A stretch of DNA of 64,000 bases from the NCBI GenBank assembly GCA_024036415.1, contig JAMWET010001220.1:1550001-1614000 (forward strand), given 5' to 3'. Both the position numbers and the translations under genes were made by a program. This DNA comes from Prochilodus magdalenae (lineage: Eukaryota > Chordata > Actinopteri > Characiformes > Prochilodontidae). Under the pieces are notes generated by a model that was not told the DNA's origin, did not search any database, and saw nothing but the letters and a program-made list of their open reading frames with translations. The stretch's first letter is position 1. Each line of letters begins with the position of its first letter. This document shows, piece after piece, positions 12,660 through 24,586 of this stretch.

Positions 12660-13300
12660 TGATGCATCGTCAACCAATAGGAGTGAGGTTGTGCTCATTC
12701 GGGACCCACCCCTATGAGTGGAGGGAGAGAGAGGCTGAGGAAAAGGATAGAACTGCCAAGTCAAACACGAGGCTCTCAGGAGGCAAACAGTTTATGACGT
12801 GCGCCTATGTGTGTGTGTGCACACAACAGCATGTGCATGTGCCCGGGGGTTTACGAGGGTCGGCACGCATGTTTGCGCACAAACGAGTGTCTGTGCGAGC
12901 GAGCCTGTCAAACATACCACCGGAGCACCACACTTTAGCCCCTTTCTATGGGCCAATTCTTACCAAGTCCCTATAAATGCTGCAACAGGACTCATGAATG
13001 GTCATTTTAACAGATCTCGCAGCTTGCATATTTTCTGCCATGGCGCTTTGGGGGCCTTTGTTGCTCGCAGGCCTCCCACAGTCGCAGCCATGGCGGTTGG
13101 CACTGGAAAAGGCCGAGGGCTGACCCTCCGCCGTGGCCCGTGACGCAAAACTGTTCTCTGGGCGCCCATCAGTACCGAGTGCCAGGCCGAACGGCAGAGC
13201 ACTATGAGACAAGGTGCCCGGGCAGAGGGGCTCGGAAAAAGATTTGAGTTTAGTGCTTCAGGGCCTGCGCAAAAGCAGCTGGCTTCTCCCAGCATGGGAG
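12660..13300. promoter_or_regulatory. GC-rich unique block, possible regulatory DNA
   Basis: GC rises sharply against flanking AT-rich DNA. The words gccatggcgc (13038) and gccatggcgg (13088) repeat, the latter containing the ATGGCGG core of YY1-type sites, and a short (GT)n/(CA)n patch lies at about 12811-12826. Overlapping open frames on both strands reflect GC content; none has a recognisable domain. It could be a CpG-containing enhancer or an unannotated promoter, but I see no firm TATA/initiator arrangement tied to an exon. Confidence 0.25.
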
Positions 13301-16300
13301 AATAATTCTCTTTATGCTGGGTCGTTTCAGTGTAATACAGCTTAAAGCAATTGTTGGGCGAAAAATCAAATTCACACAATTTTCCCCTTACTCTCAACAT
13401 AGCCCATCAGCCAAGATCAGCTTTGGTGTGTGAAGTCCGCTGTTCTGAGTACTGCATAATGGAATAATGGAAGCTTATATTCCACCGATTAGCATCATCC
13501 CAAAATCACCGTACACTTGAAACTGTCAGTATTCTCAAGCAGACTTGTGCTATGTACTATATGGCATACCAGTGTCACATATAGAAAATTACATAGAAGC
13601 ATCAATAATTAAACATAATACTCCATTTTCCAGTATTTAATGTGTCCTCATGTATTCTTTTCAGGAGACTTTCTTGAGAGTTTCTTGCTGCTGCTTCTCA
13701 CCATCCACATAATGCCAGACCCAATTTAAACTCATACAAGTATGTGTTTCAGTAGTGGCAATTATTCATGTTACTCATCTATTAACTTACACCTTATGGC
13801 ATTACAGTAGTGACATTAAAAAAGTAGGACTGAAAGTTTTTCTCTTCAGAATGTGTAATAGACATATTTTGCATATTACTATCTCAAATAATGCGTGAAG
13901 GTTACTCTTGGTTTTCTGTACGATTGGTCTGCATGCTGCCCCCTAGTGCACTCTTGTGTGTCGGCAGACACGTATGCTAACGTCGGTGTGTAATGCTTCG
14001 GCAGACATGTAGAGGTTTCATTTTGCCTTAATTTTACATGAATAAACCTGAATGCTCTCTAACCTTATGGATTCATACTTAATCGTATTAAGCATAATGA
14101 GGCAGATTTAGTTATGACCTACAAGGCTAGTTACCACAGCCAAGACTACTACTAATACACTATGCAGGCATGAAGGTAGAATGAAGGTAGATTTCATCGG
14201 CTCAACCAATCAGCCTGATAATGTCAAAGTGTCATTTTAAGATGTAGCATTGCTTTAGCATGACTAGCAGTACCATGTTAATTTTGCATCCACATCTTTG
14301 AATTGTGGAAGATTGTAACATACTAGGCACTGGTTTGCATAGGTCTATTTCTCTAACAGCAGTCATCAGTTCTCCATAGTCTATCTAAAGATTTCTGTCC
14401 ATTATTTCTCTGTGGTCACTGCTGAACTTTTTACCATCAAATCATATTATCTTTTCCTGTTGCTCTTGTTTTGCTATGTGTTTTTATTGTGTTTTGATAT
14501 GTTATTGTTGTTGTTATTGTTTGCTATGCTATGCTAATCTAGACCCTAAAACAGGGTCCTTTATATTGCTATTGCAACAGGTGTTGTTACATACATATTC
14601 TTGAATCTTTAACATTGTAAGGTCTTGTCATCAATTTGTCAGCCTACATGATGGGGAGTTATTTTTTTCTCCATGCCAAATATGAATTTAGCAACCAAGT
14701 GGGTGTTCGCAAACCTTGGAGGTTTCCTGGTGGGTATATGGTGTATACTTGCATATCATATAGATTACACGTCTACCCGAATCGTTTTCTGAGCTCAAAT
14801 AAAAAAAACGGGGGGAGTTGATCTTAGACTAAGGTGATGATTAGCTCTCTCATTCTGACGTGGCTGATGCATACAGGCTGTACCACGTCCACCCCCACCC
14901 CCTTCCCAGTCCAGCCGTGATGACAGGGCTGCATATTCAGTGTGCTTTAGCGTGCTTCTGAGTGTTGTCCACAGCCTGTGCACTTAAGAGTCCTCAAGTT
15001 TTAAGTGCTTGAGTGGTAAACAAATCAACCTTTATCAAATACACACTTGTCACTCCTCGCCAGCTGGTCACAGGAAAATTTATTTTGACAACCAGACTTA
15101 AGTATCCCTGCCTGACGCCAGGAGATAAATATCACCAAATTGGAAAATGGATTGGATTTTGCCAGAGTACGCTTTTGGATATCTTTTAATGCTTATAGAC
15201 TATCTAAGATCAACAAATACTAACAGTGACTGACAAGCCAAATGGCTTAATCTAATTGTGTCTTCCAGAGAAGATTGAATTCATCGCAAAGTGAAAGTCG
15301 AAATGTCTCCATAAAGTACAGTGTCCACCTACAGCTATGGAAAATCTCATTTGTTGGCCTGGAGTTTAGTATCAGACAGTAGCTGAATCTGTGAGATGCC
15401 AAGAGGAGTTGCAAAGCACTCCATAAGATGGGCTAGATACTGTTTTACTGGAAGAGGTGGCTGACGCCGCTTAGCAGTGTTGCATATCTTATCTACTCTA
15501 CTTTTAAAGAGATTTGAGGTCCCAGATAACTTTTACCAAGCTCTCAGACCTTAATCAGCATGTTAAGACTATGGCTTAATTATAATCACCATTAGGAACC
15601 AGAAAACCAGGTACTCCAAATGACAAAGCTGTATAAATGCTGTGACTTCTCAAAACTTGTGCCAACAGTCAAAAGCCAGGGCTTTCTGTAAGAAGCTGCC
15701 TAGTGCTCTGTTCTAAAAGTTAGTTAATGCCCACAAAACAGGAGAAAGTCATAAGAAGATAGCAAAGTGTGTTTAGACAACTGATGATGATTTCTCAGTT
15801 CCTAACATAATTGAATATTAGTAGTAACTGGAATGGTGGAGGTAAAGTTATGGTCTAAAACACCATATATGTTTCTAGAGAACAGCTTGTAGGATGGCCA
15901 GAAAGACAAATTAAAACCCCCTTTGAAAGACTCTTCAGGGAGACTTTGCAGACTCTGGAGTGGTGGTGCACTGTTGTATTCTGCAGTGTCACCTGCACAA
16001 ATATGACCATCATGAATCTCCTCCATACTCACCACTAAGTACAGTATCAACAGTCTGCAAAGAAGCATCTAAACAAACCTAATATCTTTTGGAAACAAGC
16101 CCTGTGGACTGACATAGTTAAAATGAGTATGTTTCAAGTACTTTCCAGTCACTTTGAGCAAAGGCATGCTTAGAGAAAAAAGGGGTGCAGATTTCCATGA
16201 AAAAAACACTTCTCCTATTGAGCATTTGGAATAAATTTGGAATCGATTGACTGTGTAATAGATCGGCTAAATGAAAAGGTGATGGCTTCCACAACAGGAA

Positions 16301-17799
16301 AATGAGCACAAACACTCCTTCAAATCCACATTGCACTACCTCAAGAGCTAGAGGTTTTACCCCAGCCCTAAAGATCCCCAGATTTTTCTGTCTGGGGTTA
16401 GTTAGTGCAGGTTGAGTGGAGGTTCATGGCTGTTGGGTACCTGCAGCTCTGTGTTTGACCAGTGCCGGAGTTCATCCGTACTGCTGCTCAATAAAAGAGC
16501 ATTTTTGTCACTGTTGTCTGCATCCTTTCTACATAAATGACTCTAAGGTCACATTGTTCAAGTTTCATGAACTCAACTTATCATTTATTTTAACATGACC
16601 ACTTCATGATTTCTCTTTAGCCCTTATACATACAGGTTGTTTTTGACACTTAATTGAGTCAGTTAATAGAGGTATATGTGAATGACATCTGCTCTGCTTG
16701 AATGCACTGTATAATGTGCCTTATTTAAAAAGCAGTCCAGGCCTTACCACTTTCTGCGGAGCTAAACTGCCGTGGGCTAAATGGGTGCATGTATGTAAAT
16801 GCATTACATTTCACAAAGTTACAAAAACAATGAACTTAAACTAGGCTGTTTTTGGAGCTTAGTTTCCTTGTAATGCCTGTATGGATTTGGGAGTGAGTGG
16901 TACCTATTGAAACAGAGGGGGTACTGCATCAAAGTCTTGTTTCCAAAATATGACTAGCAAAAAATTGCATGAAAGCAATCATCATGATATGTAAAATCAA
17001 GTAACCTAAATGTTTTAGGACTGGGTGTGGAGTTTCCCATGTGTCTTTGCAGTTTATTTCTGCGAATTATCTCTTGGGCTTTAATTATGTATGTCTATTA
17101 GCGGTTCACTAAACATGAACATGAAATATGAAACACTACACACTCTAGATTTGTTGTTGTGTTGTGTTACTGCATACACATTATTTTTGTTACATTAGCT
17201 AAGATGCTGTTTTGTGTTCAAGTTTACTAGTTCAGTCTGTAATGCTGCCTGTTTTCACATTGCATTAACATGTGTTTTGTGCCTGGATCATATCTGGATA
17301 AACTTTGGCCAGATTCCATTTACACTTTTCACTAAAACACATCCCCAGTGTTGCCAGATGAGATCTGATTGTACTTTATTACAGCGTAAAAAAAGCATGT
17401 TTACTCGTACGTTGTTTCCATTTTACCTTTGTTTACTTTGTTCCCCCTGTTACTGTGCGAGCGGACAAGCTTGGCTTGGAAGCTTTCATAAGCTCAGAGT
17501 GCAAGAAGAATTTTGTGTCTGGGCCAACTTTAATTTCCTTATTTATCCCCTAGACCTGATAGTCAACATGGCAGATGCAGTTTTACTCAATTGTATGAGG
17601 ATAACGAAAGCACCTTCCAGCTATGCTTGTGTTAAATGGCGTCTCTGACCACCCCTGAATGTGGTTTTGCATGATCTGATCATAATACGATCGCTGAAGT
17701 TTATACCTGGCTTTTTATGTGGTCAAGTAAAATCCATACATGATCCAATCTTAAAAAAGGCAAGGTAATGCAAAGTGCAAACAGGCCCATAGTTATACA
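13300..17799. other. Unique non-coding DNA
   Basis: No gene and no clear transposon. Includes a CTCF-like motif listed separately and a TTG/TTA-rich patch at about 14495-14525. Confidence 0.45.
13936..13949 (-). promoter_or_regulatory. Near-consensus CTCF core motif
   Basis: Read on the minus strand the site is gcactagggggcag, which matches the vertebrate CTCF core (CCASYAGRKGGCAG) at all but the first defined position. The flanks contain no repeat that would explain it. A motif of this length will occur by chance or in old repeats, so binding is only inferred. Confidence 0.4.
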
Positions 17800-17828
17800 G
17801 GGGTGAGGGGTGAGGGGTGAGGGGTGAG
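17800..17828 (+). repeat. (GGGGTGA)4 minisatellite with G-quadruplex pattern
   Basis: Four perfect heptamers in a row give four GGGG runs (17800-17824) separated by identical three-base TGA loops. This meets the standard intramolecular G-quadruplex pattern on the plus strand. Confidence 0.92.
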
Positions 17829-19957
17829 ACTTAGCAGGTTTTTAAGTGGCACAACTTGGATGGTCCAAACCCGCTGATCAAAAAGGTGTTACTAACACAT
17901 TATCAGTTATGTTTTCCCATGATAGTGATAGTACAGTGGTTACAATATATTAGCCGATATTATCGGCCAACTGATATATTGGTCAAGCTGTCGTAACAAA
18001 GCTTGTACCAAAAATATTTTTAGTTTTTAATCCATTTCTCGTTCATACATGGTCAGAGAGAACAAGCTCTGTGCAGTCTGAGGCAACTTTGTGACGATTT
18101 AGCTCTACGCCATGCACAGTGCTAATTGGTGAGGTATAAGCTTCCATTACTTGTTAGCTAAATTAGCCCTAAAGCTCCAGGGCAAAACTAAAGAAGCCAA
18201 CTTCATACACCAGACATGTCCAGGCTGGCTGAATACAGCTGAGGTAAAACTGTGCTTTCTGTTCTGCTGAACTATCACTTTAAATGATTGTATACTACAG
18301 ACTTTCTAATTCATCTGCCATCACTTCTTTCAGCTGAATGCGCTTGTGTGTCTATGTGTGTGTTATGTGGAAGAATGTGTTTTTGTGGCCTGACGAGGAC
18401 AGACCTGGGTGCATGTCTGCATTAATGGAGCATGTGCAGGGTTCAGAAACACATTTAAATATCTGCGCATATGGTTCAGTTGCATCCAATCATCTAAAAG
18501 CCCTTTCGCTGGCTGTTCGGGCAGCTGCTACTGCCAATGACATGGTGTTTTAAGAAACATAACATGGGGCTTGTGGGAGTGAAGCATTTCAATAAGTTGA
18601 TTTTCATTCGGTTTGAAGGGGAGGTGAAATGGCACGGGTGTGGGGTTGGTGGGGTGGTTTGCGCGGGGGGCTTGCACGTGTGCAGAATGCTACAGTCTGC
18701 AAGCGAATGTCTCTGTAGAACCCTATATATGTGTACGTGACCACTCAAACCGTGCCTATTTGTCTTCATTGCCTGTCAAAAGTCTGAGGACACTCTGGCT
18801 TCTTTAGAACTCCTCCAAGACTTTTCAATAAAACAAATAAAGAAATTCCTTCAACTGTTTTGTTAAAACTCTTATTACAACTTATGCCTAATTATTAGGA
18901 AAGTAAATGAAAAATGAAGCAAACTGCTTCAGTTATTCACATGTTAAAGGACTTACTCAATATATTCATCAAGCAGCTTGCTTGGTATGATTATTAAAAA
19001 CACAGACTGAACATCTTTTACACAGGAGTGACATTCCGTCAAAGGAATAAAGTGCATTGGTTAAAGTGCATTATTGCGAGGATGTACTGTCACAAAGAGA
19101 CGTCTGAGGTTGTTCAAGTTCATCATGAAGTTTTTTTTTTCTGTAGGAAAACTGACTACCATTTTTATAACTATCCAACTATCCTCACTTTTAATTGATG
19201 TTAAGAAGCAATGTAAAATTAAGGCTACCAGTAACAAACTGGTACCGGTTTCTGGTCATTACTAAAATATCAGTAAGCGCCTGGACAAACAATATTCCTA
19301 TCTGTAGTTATGTAGCAACTGATTCCACATACATCAAACTATTGGTGCTAGACTGGATCAGAAGGAGGGTCTCTCTGCTCCATGTGGTGAAGGCATTTGC
19401 ATGCCTCTGACTACCTAAGTCCTTCTGAATGCAGAGCATCATTCTGAGCTCACCCTGTCAGGACTGAAAGATGAGATGTTCAAATGTGTGAACCCATTTT
19501 ACCAAATGACAATGCCATTAAAAACAATATGTGTAAAGTGCTAGGCATGCGTGAAGACGGCAACACCAGCAGCCTCATGAAACATTTACAAATACATCAG
19601 GCTATACACTGACTGATGGACCTAAATCTTCAGGGCAGCCCCTTGGTCCTGTGACCTCAGTATTATATGTTGATAACTTACATTACTGTATCAAAAATGC
19701 TACCATCATTAAAACTCAAAGGTCTGCGTCCCATTCACCAGCATCATTTTTATTTTTATTACATAATTTCATGTCATATCTTTGTTTTATGCACCAAATT
19801 AGTGTAGCATCAATAAGAGCATTGATAAGTATCAGTACTGGTATGAATAAATTCTAATGATAATGAATAGTACATGCACTGGGCTTTCATAAAGGTAATC
19901 CCATAAATACACAATAAAATAGAGAATGTGCAAACTCAGATCCAAATAGTAGGGATA
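17829..19957. other. Unique non-coding DNA
   Basis: No gene seen. A G-rich patch at 18635-18672 has several GGG/GGGG runs but with long loops. The rest is AT-rich without recognisable repeats. Confidence 0.45.
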
Positions 19958-20968
19958 CTACAATGTAAAATGTAAATAAATGTAAATACAAACAGAATGC
20001 AATGATTTGCAAAACTCATAGACTCATATTTTATGCACAATAGAACACCGATGAACAAAGAACATATATACGTTGAAAGGGAGACATTTCATTTCATGAA
20101 AATTATTTAGAATTTGATGGCAGCAACGCATCTCAAAAAGTTGGAATGGGGAAAACAAAGGGCTGGTAAAGTAAGTTTGCTAATATAAATAGCTGGATGG
20201 TCTGGGTATAAAAATAACATTTTAGAGAGGCAGTGACTTTTATAAGTCAGGCAGATGTCCAAAATTTGCTAAGGCAATGGTGCTTCTTCAACTTACTTTT
20301 TAAATCCAGTATATATATCCAGTACATGTCATTGAATGATGCAGAAAATCTGGAGAAAACCATGTGCAGAAAGGACGAGGCTGGCGATCAGTATTGGATG
20401 CTGGTGATCTTTGGGCCCTTATGCATTAAAACCAGGCATGATTCTGTACCAGAAATCACCGCATGGGCTCAGGACACAGTCCGCAGTGCAATCCACATCT
20501 TCTCTGGGCCAAAGCTTATGTATCCTCCTGAGACCCCAGCGTCCTCATATGAGGACATTACATTTCTACTTCTCTGCACCATGATACTTTTTAAAACGCT
20601 GACCCTTTGGCCTCATATGTGAACATTGTTTTTTGCCAAAACAACTTCCTGTACAAAGACAACGTTTAGTTGTTAGTTGTTAGGTCCTACTAATCACAAA
20701 CAGCTAGGAGAGATTAAATTGCACACCAAGCAGGTCCGGGTCTCAGGAGGTTAAAATAAACTGAAGGAAAATGGAAAACTGTTCTGTGATCAGATAAATC
20801 AAAATTTGACATTCTTATTGGAAAACAATGGACGCTCTGGCATGCATCTTTAGTGATATGGCCTATGGTGTAAGCTTACACATCTGGCAAGCCACTATCA
20901 ATGCAACGTCACTTTTAAAGAAGGCCTTGCATATTTCAGCGAGACAATGCTGTGCTGCAAAGCATTAA
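19958..20968 (+). mobile_element. Decayed Tc1-like transposon, 3' end lost, split by a MITE
   Basis: The left end (gcaatgatttgcaaaactca near 19998 and the gatggcagcaacgcatctca block near 20117) is the left inverted repeat of a widespread fish Tc1-like element as I recall it. Downstream, translatable fragments of the transposase appear in order: the region around 20340-20400, then HDSVPEITAWAQ (20435-20475), then after the MITE a frame with SDKSKFDI near 20790, where the SDxSKF block carries a catalytic Asp. The frame has several stops and deletions. The right inverted repeat is absent, so the copy is truncated near 20968. Confidence 0.82.
20524..20750. mobile_element. piggyBac-like MITE, copy 1
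   Basis: The element starts cctcctgagacc and ends ggtctcaggagg, giving a terminal inverted repeat of at least 12-14 bp. The right flank is TTAA (20751-20754); at the left the host position is GTAT. The sequence is a close match to the element at 43593-43788, which has TTAA on both sides. TTAA insertion is the hallmark of piggyBac-type elements. There is no coding capacity. It interrupts the transposase region of the surrounding Tc1-like relic. Confidence 0.85.
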
Positions 20969-21904
20969 AACAAGGTTTCATTTTTGGAATTCATCATATT
21001 GTATTCAATAAATGACCGGTAAATTACCAAATAAATGTCCGGATGCTAATGGTGATCTAACATGATGTCCTCAGAGGTTTGTGTTGACATACATATTTAG
21101 ATTTGTGAAATTTAAACCTTTGAGAGGCAGCATACACTACTACCACCACCAGTGGTTTCTCTCTTATGCAAACAAATGCAAGATTCACCCCCACATGTTC
21201 ACTACTAAGCGCGGCACAGGCATGGTGCACTGGAGGCGGAGGTCAGCCTGCCCACCCACTCCGGTGCTTCTCCATCAGCCAGCGGCTGTCGGGCGTTCCG
21301 CGTGAAGTGTGAACTCCGGCGTGCCAGCGTGGGTCTGTGCTCAGACAGCCGTGCAAACTAAATAAACGCGTGTGTGTGCGCGCGCGTGTGAATGAGTGAA
21401 ATCTGGAACGGTGAGTGTAGGCATTGGCAGCTGGCTCTGCCAGGCAAAGACAGAGAAAACACGGGTGTCTAATTTGCTTACGCCTCAAAATGTTTGCGCA
21501 GACTCAGGCCGGGGGGAGGGGGCTTTTGTGGATTGTTGTGAAAGCAGGTATGAGAAAGTCAACACGCCTATTCAGCAAATCAGTCCACACCTAATGGCAA
21601 TAAGACTTTTTCACACTGAATAAGCTGCGTTTCAATTTTTGAGACATAAATGCGCTCATAAATGTATTATCTGCTGGAGGCCTTGATGTGTGAAATCAGT
21701 ACATTACGACTTGTATTTATTCTGCATGGATGTTTAAACATACAGTAGCATATAGGTACCATGTGGTACAGCGAGCAGAACCTGGTATTCAAACACTTTT
21801 GTTTTTGTTATTTATTGTAATACCACTGTATATATCCACCTTTGTTTTACACATGACGTCTTTATCTGTACTTATGAATACACTCATCATTAAAAGGATA
21901 GTTT
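20969..21904. promoter_or_regulatory. Non-coding stretch with GC-rich block at about 21190-21560
   Basis: The centre of this interval is markedly GC-rich, with a short alternating GT/GC patch at 21369-21388 and no plausible exon. It is free of the Tc1 relics that lie on either side. It could be regulatory DNA or only a local GC fluctuation. Confidence 0.22.
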
Positions 21905-22400
21905 GCAATAGATTGCAATGCTAATGTTAATGCAACGTGCCAAACGTCTGGGCATGGAGTTGAAGATGGTGTCCTGTGATAATCCATCCCATGAAGTTTC
22001 AATATTCTCACACAGTTCCTGCAGGTTTAGCAGTAGGGTTGGAGGTGGATTGACACCAGGCCTTCTAGATGTGTGACGTGTGACAACCAACTGTTCATCT
22101 TGGCACTGACCACGCTGCCTTCACTCCACTGACTTGGTCGTCTTCACCAAGACAAATGCAGGACTCATCACTAAGATGACCCGCTGCCATTCTGAATCAC
22201 TCCATGACAGTCTGGCATGACACCATTGCTGTCTTTAGTGATGTTGACGTGGCGTTAGGGGCAGTCTGTGTGCATCTAGTCCTGTGGCCTGCCACTGTCT
22301 GCCAATGGTGCTGGCACTTACAGGATGACTCATGGATGCATCACTGCTCACTGCATGCGCACAGTCGTGGCTCTTGGGTCAGTCAGGTACAATAATAAGG
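21905..22400 (-). pseudogene. Tc1/mariner-like transposase relic, minus strand
   Basis: On the minus strand, fragments of a transposase appear in order. From about 22395 down there is a damaged helix-turn-helix-like part; SDESCICLGEDD is encoded around 22172-22137 (SDES codons at 22161-22172), which is the conserved block with a catalytic Asp; and near the end NLQELCENIETSWD and MPRRLARC (21932-21955) match the C-terminal region. The segment between the Asp block and the C-terminus that should hold the catalytic Glu is deleted, and stops interrupt the frame. It belongs to a different Tc1-like lineage from the copies at 7.4 and 20 kb. Confidence 0.75.
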
Positions 22401-22431
22401 CCTGTCGGTGCTTACGTCACATGTTACGTCA

Positions 22432-22754
22432 CATTGATTTCTTCTAGGTGCAAGTATTTGTGCAACTATTCTCTTTATGATGACTTTATGAACAAAATGT
22501 AAACTGTATATGTGTAAAACTTACATTAAAAATGCATGTTTATATTGATGGAGCAATATGTAAGATGACAATCAATAAGATTTTTAGTTTTTAAACATTC
22601 CAAAATTTACTAACATGAGTCTAACTGTTAACTGAGTCTATGTTAAACAATAAATTCTAATCTGTTAATGTAGGATATTAAGTGCATTAATACTGATGAT
22701 CAGCAGTAAACACCAAAACACCTAAGCCATCTTATATACCCACCTTTTCATACA
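22432..22754. other. Unique AT-rich DNA
   Basis: Nothing recognised. Confidence 0.4.
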
Positions 22755-23193
22755 CCTAATGTTAATATTATCTACACTTCCTTGTATCTACACCCATTTG
22801 AACAGTTCTACTTACCATATAGGTGCACGTTGTAGTGCAACAGACTATAGTTTTGTTTGTTTTTTTGTTTTTTTGCTGGATACTTTGTTAGCTACTTACA
22901 AGACCACCACAGAGCAGGTTTTATGTTGGTGGTGGATCATTCTCAGCACTGCAGTGACACTGACGTGGTGGTGGTGGTGGTGTGTTAGTGTGTCTTGTCT
23001 TGTTAAATGTGGATCAGACACAGTAGTGCTGCTAAAGATTAAAATACTGTGTCCACTCACTGTCCACTCTATTAGACACTTCTACCTTGCTGGTCCACCC
23101 TGTAGATGTAAAATTTGGATGACAGGAAAAAGAAATGACAGATCATCATCTGCTGCACAGTTTGTGGTGATCCTGTACTCCTTCATTAACCCA
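22755..23193 (-). repeat. Dispersed repeat family A, copy 2 (inverted)
   Basis: Reverse complement of the family A sequence seen at 1680-2092 and 61100-61515. Landmarks in this orientation are ctacttaccatataggtgca, tggatcattctcagcactgc and ctgtgtccactcactgtcca. A (GGT)n-like expansion at 22961-22985 (tggtggtggtggtgg) sits inside and has grown from the ccaccacc part of the element. Confidence 0.72.
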
Positions 23194-23504
23194 TAAGAGC
23201 CCACAGTGACGTATGTGTCACTCATTTCGAAAATGGCGATGTGCTTGGTTAGTGCACGAGACAAAACCAGCTCATTTAAAAAGCTTGTTGTTTTGCACCT
23301 ATAAGGTTCAATCCATTTAAAAGCTTATATGTTTTGATAACATCTATATTATAGATGTACATATATATCCATATTCTATATTACATATACCTGTTCTGGC
23401 CCTATTTCTAGAACTCAGTGATGGAATACAAGTTGTTGTGACGTCTGCTACCGGTATTTTGACCTTATAATACTTACCAAAGAAAAAATATCAAAATACA
23501 CAAA

Positions 23505-23590
23505 GAATCAGATGGACTACAGTGTGTAATTGTAGAACCTTAAAGTGCACTTATATGGTAAGTGGTAAAATGTGCAATGAATGTAGATTG
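23505..23590 (+). repeat. Family A 3'-end fragment, copy 4
   Basis: The stretch with agatggactacagtgtgtaa and cttatatggtaagtgg matches only the last part of family A. It lies about 310 bp from copy 2 in the opposite orientation. Confidence 0.6.
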
Positions 23591-23659
23591 TCCCAGTCCA
23601 ATTACCTTTATTCTCGCACATCTCCATAGCTAGAACTGTAATAGAATCGTTTTATAGAA

Positions 23660-24150
23660 GTCATGGAACCTATCATAAACTGTCAAATCATCACCCCCAG
23701 TGGTGGCAAACAAAATCTGCTGAAAGTGTGAGCTCCTAAAGCTAGCAAATGTGCTTCACTCAAGCCACACAAATGTCCTTTCACAAGAAGTATGAAGAGC
23801 CTTTAGTCACTAGAAAAGAGTTGCAGGATGATCTGAAAGCAGCCGGACCAGTAGTTACACTGAGAGCCATAAGCGATAAACTCCACTGCAATCATCTCCA
23901 TTGCTACATAATTATCCACACAGCCTCCAAGTGTCTAAAACTTGCACACGAGCAGACAAACCAAACTCTTATGGAATAATGTTCTGCTGTCAGACAAAAC
24001 CAAAACAGAAGTATTTTGCAATAAGTCAACTCATCGAGAAAGAGGGACTGCATGTGTGATCCCAGAAACACTCCCAGAAAGAAGTACGAAGGTGGTAACA
24101 TCATCATGGGAACACTTCCTCTGTGAATGGTGCTGAAGCATTACATATTA
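23660..24150 (+). pseudogene. Tc1-like transposase relic
   Basis: A plus-strand frame from 23775 reads VTRKELQDDLKAAG, the helix-turn-helix region typical of Tc1-like transposases, followed by AISDKLH. After a frameshift, NNVLLSDKTKTEVF (23975-24016) matches the block with a catalytic Asp (codon 23993-23995), with the usual Glu after it replaced by Lys. Distal traces run to about 24150 and then a poly-A-like run occurs. No inverted repeats are visible, so the copy is old and truncated at both ends. Confidence 0.75.
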
Positions 24151-24586
24151 TTTAAAAAAAAAAGATTAATGGAGCTATGTATCGGCACAAATTATAGGAG
24201 ACTCATCTCATCAACCAGGAATCTCAATCTGGGGAGATAATAGACAGCCCCGAACATACAGCCAAAATAGCTCAAGTTTTTATAATTTATGGTAAGATGA
24301 CTGTATATCCAAACAGGCATATACTGCATATGTGTGTGTGCGTTTGCACGTATGTTCAGGCAAGCCATTCTGGCAACCACTCCAGACTTAATTAGGAAAT
24401 CTTAACTCATGTCTGGGAAACGGTGCAAGGTTTGTCCCCATTCTGTACCATGCATATGCGTGTGGCTTAAATCAATCATATATACCTTGTCACTATGTGT
24501 CTCACCTGTCAGGCCACACACATGCAACAAGAGACGCTTGACTTTTTATTCTTGACGTTTCTGAACAAACTTTTACGTACTGTCAG

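Noticed and set aside
17214..17648. Open frame of 144 codons, plus strand
   Set aside because: Cys/Phe/His-rich random-looking product without motifs or exon borders.
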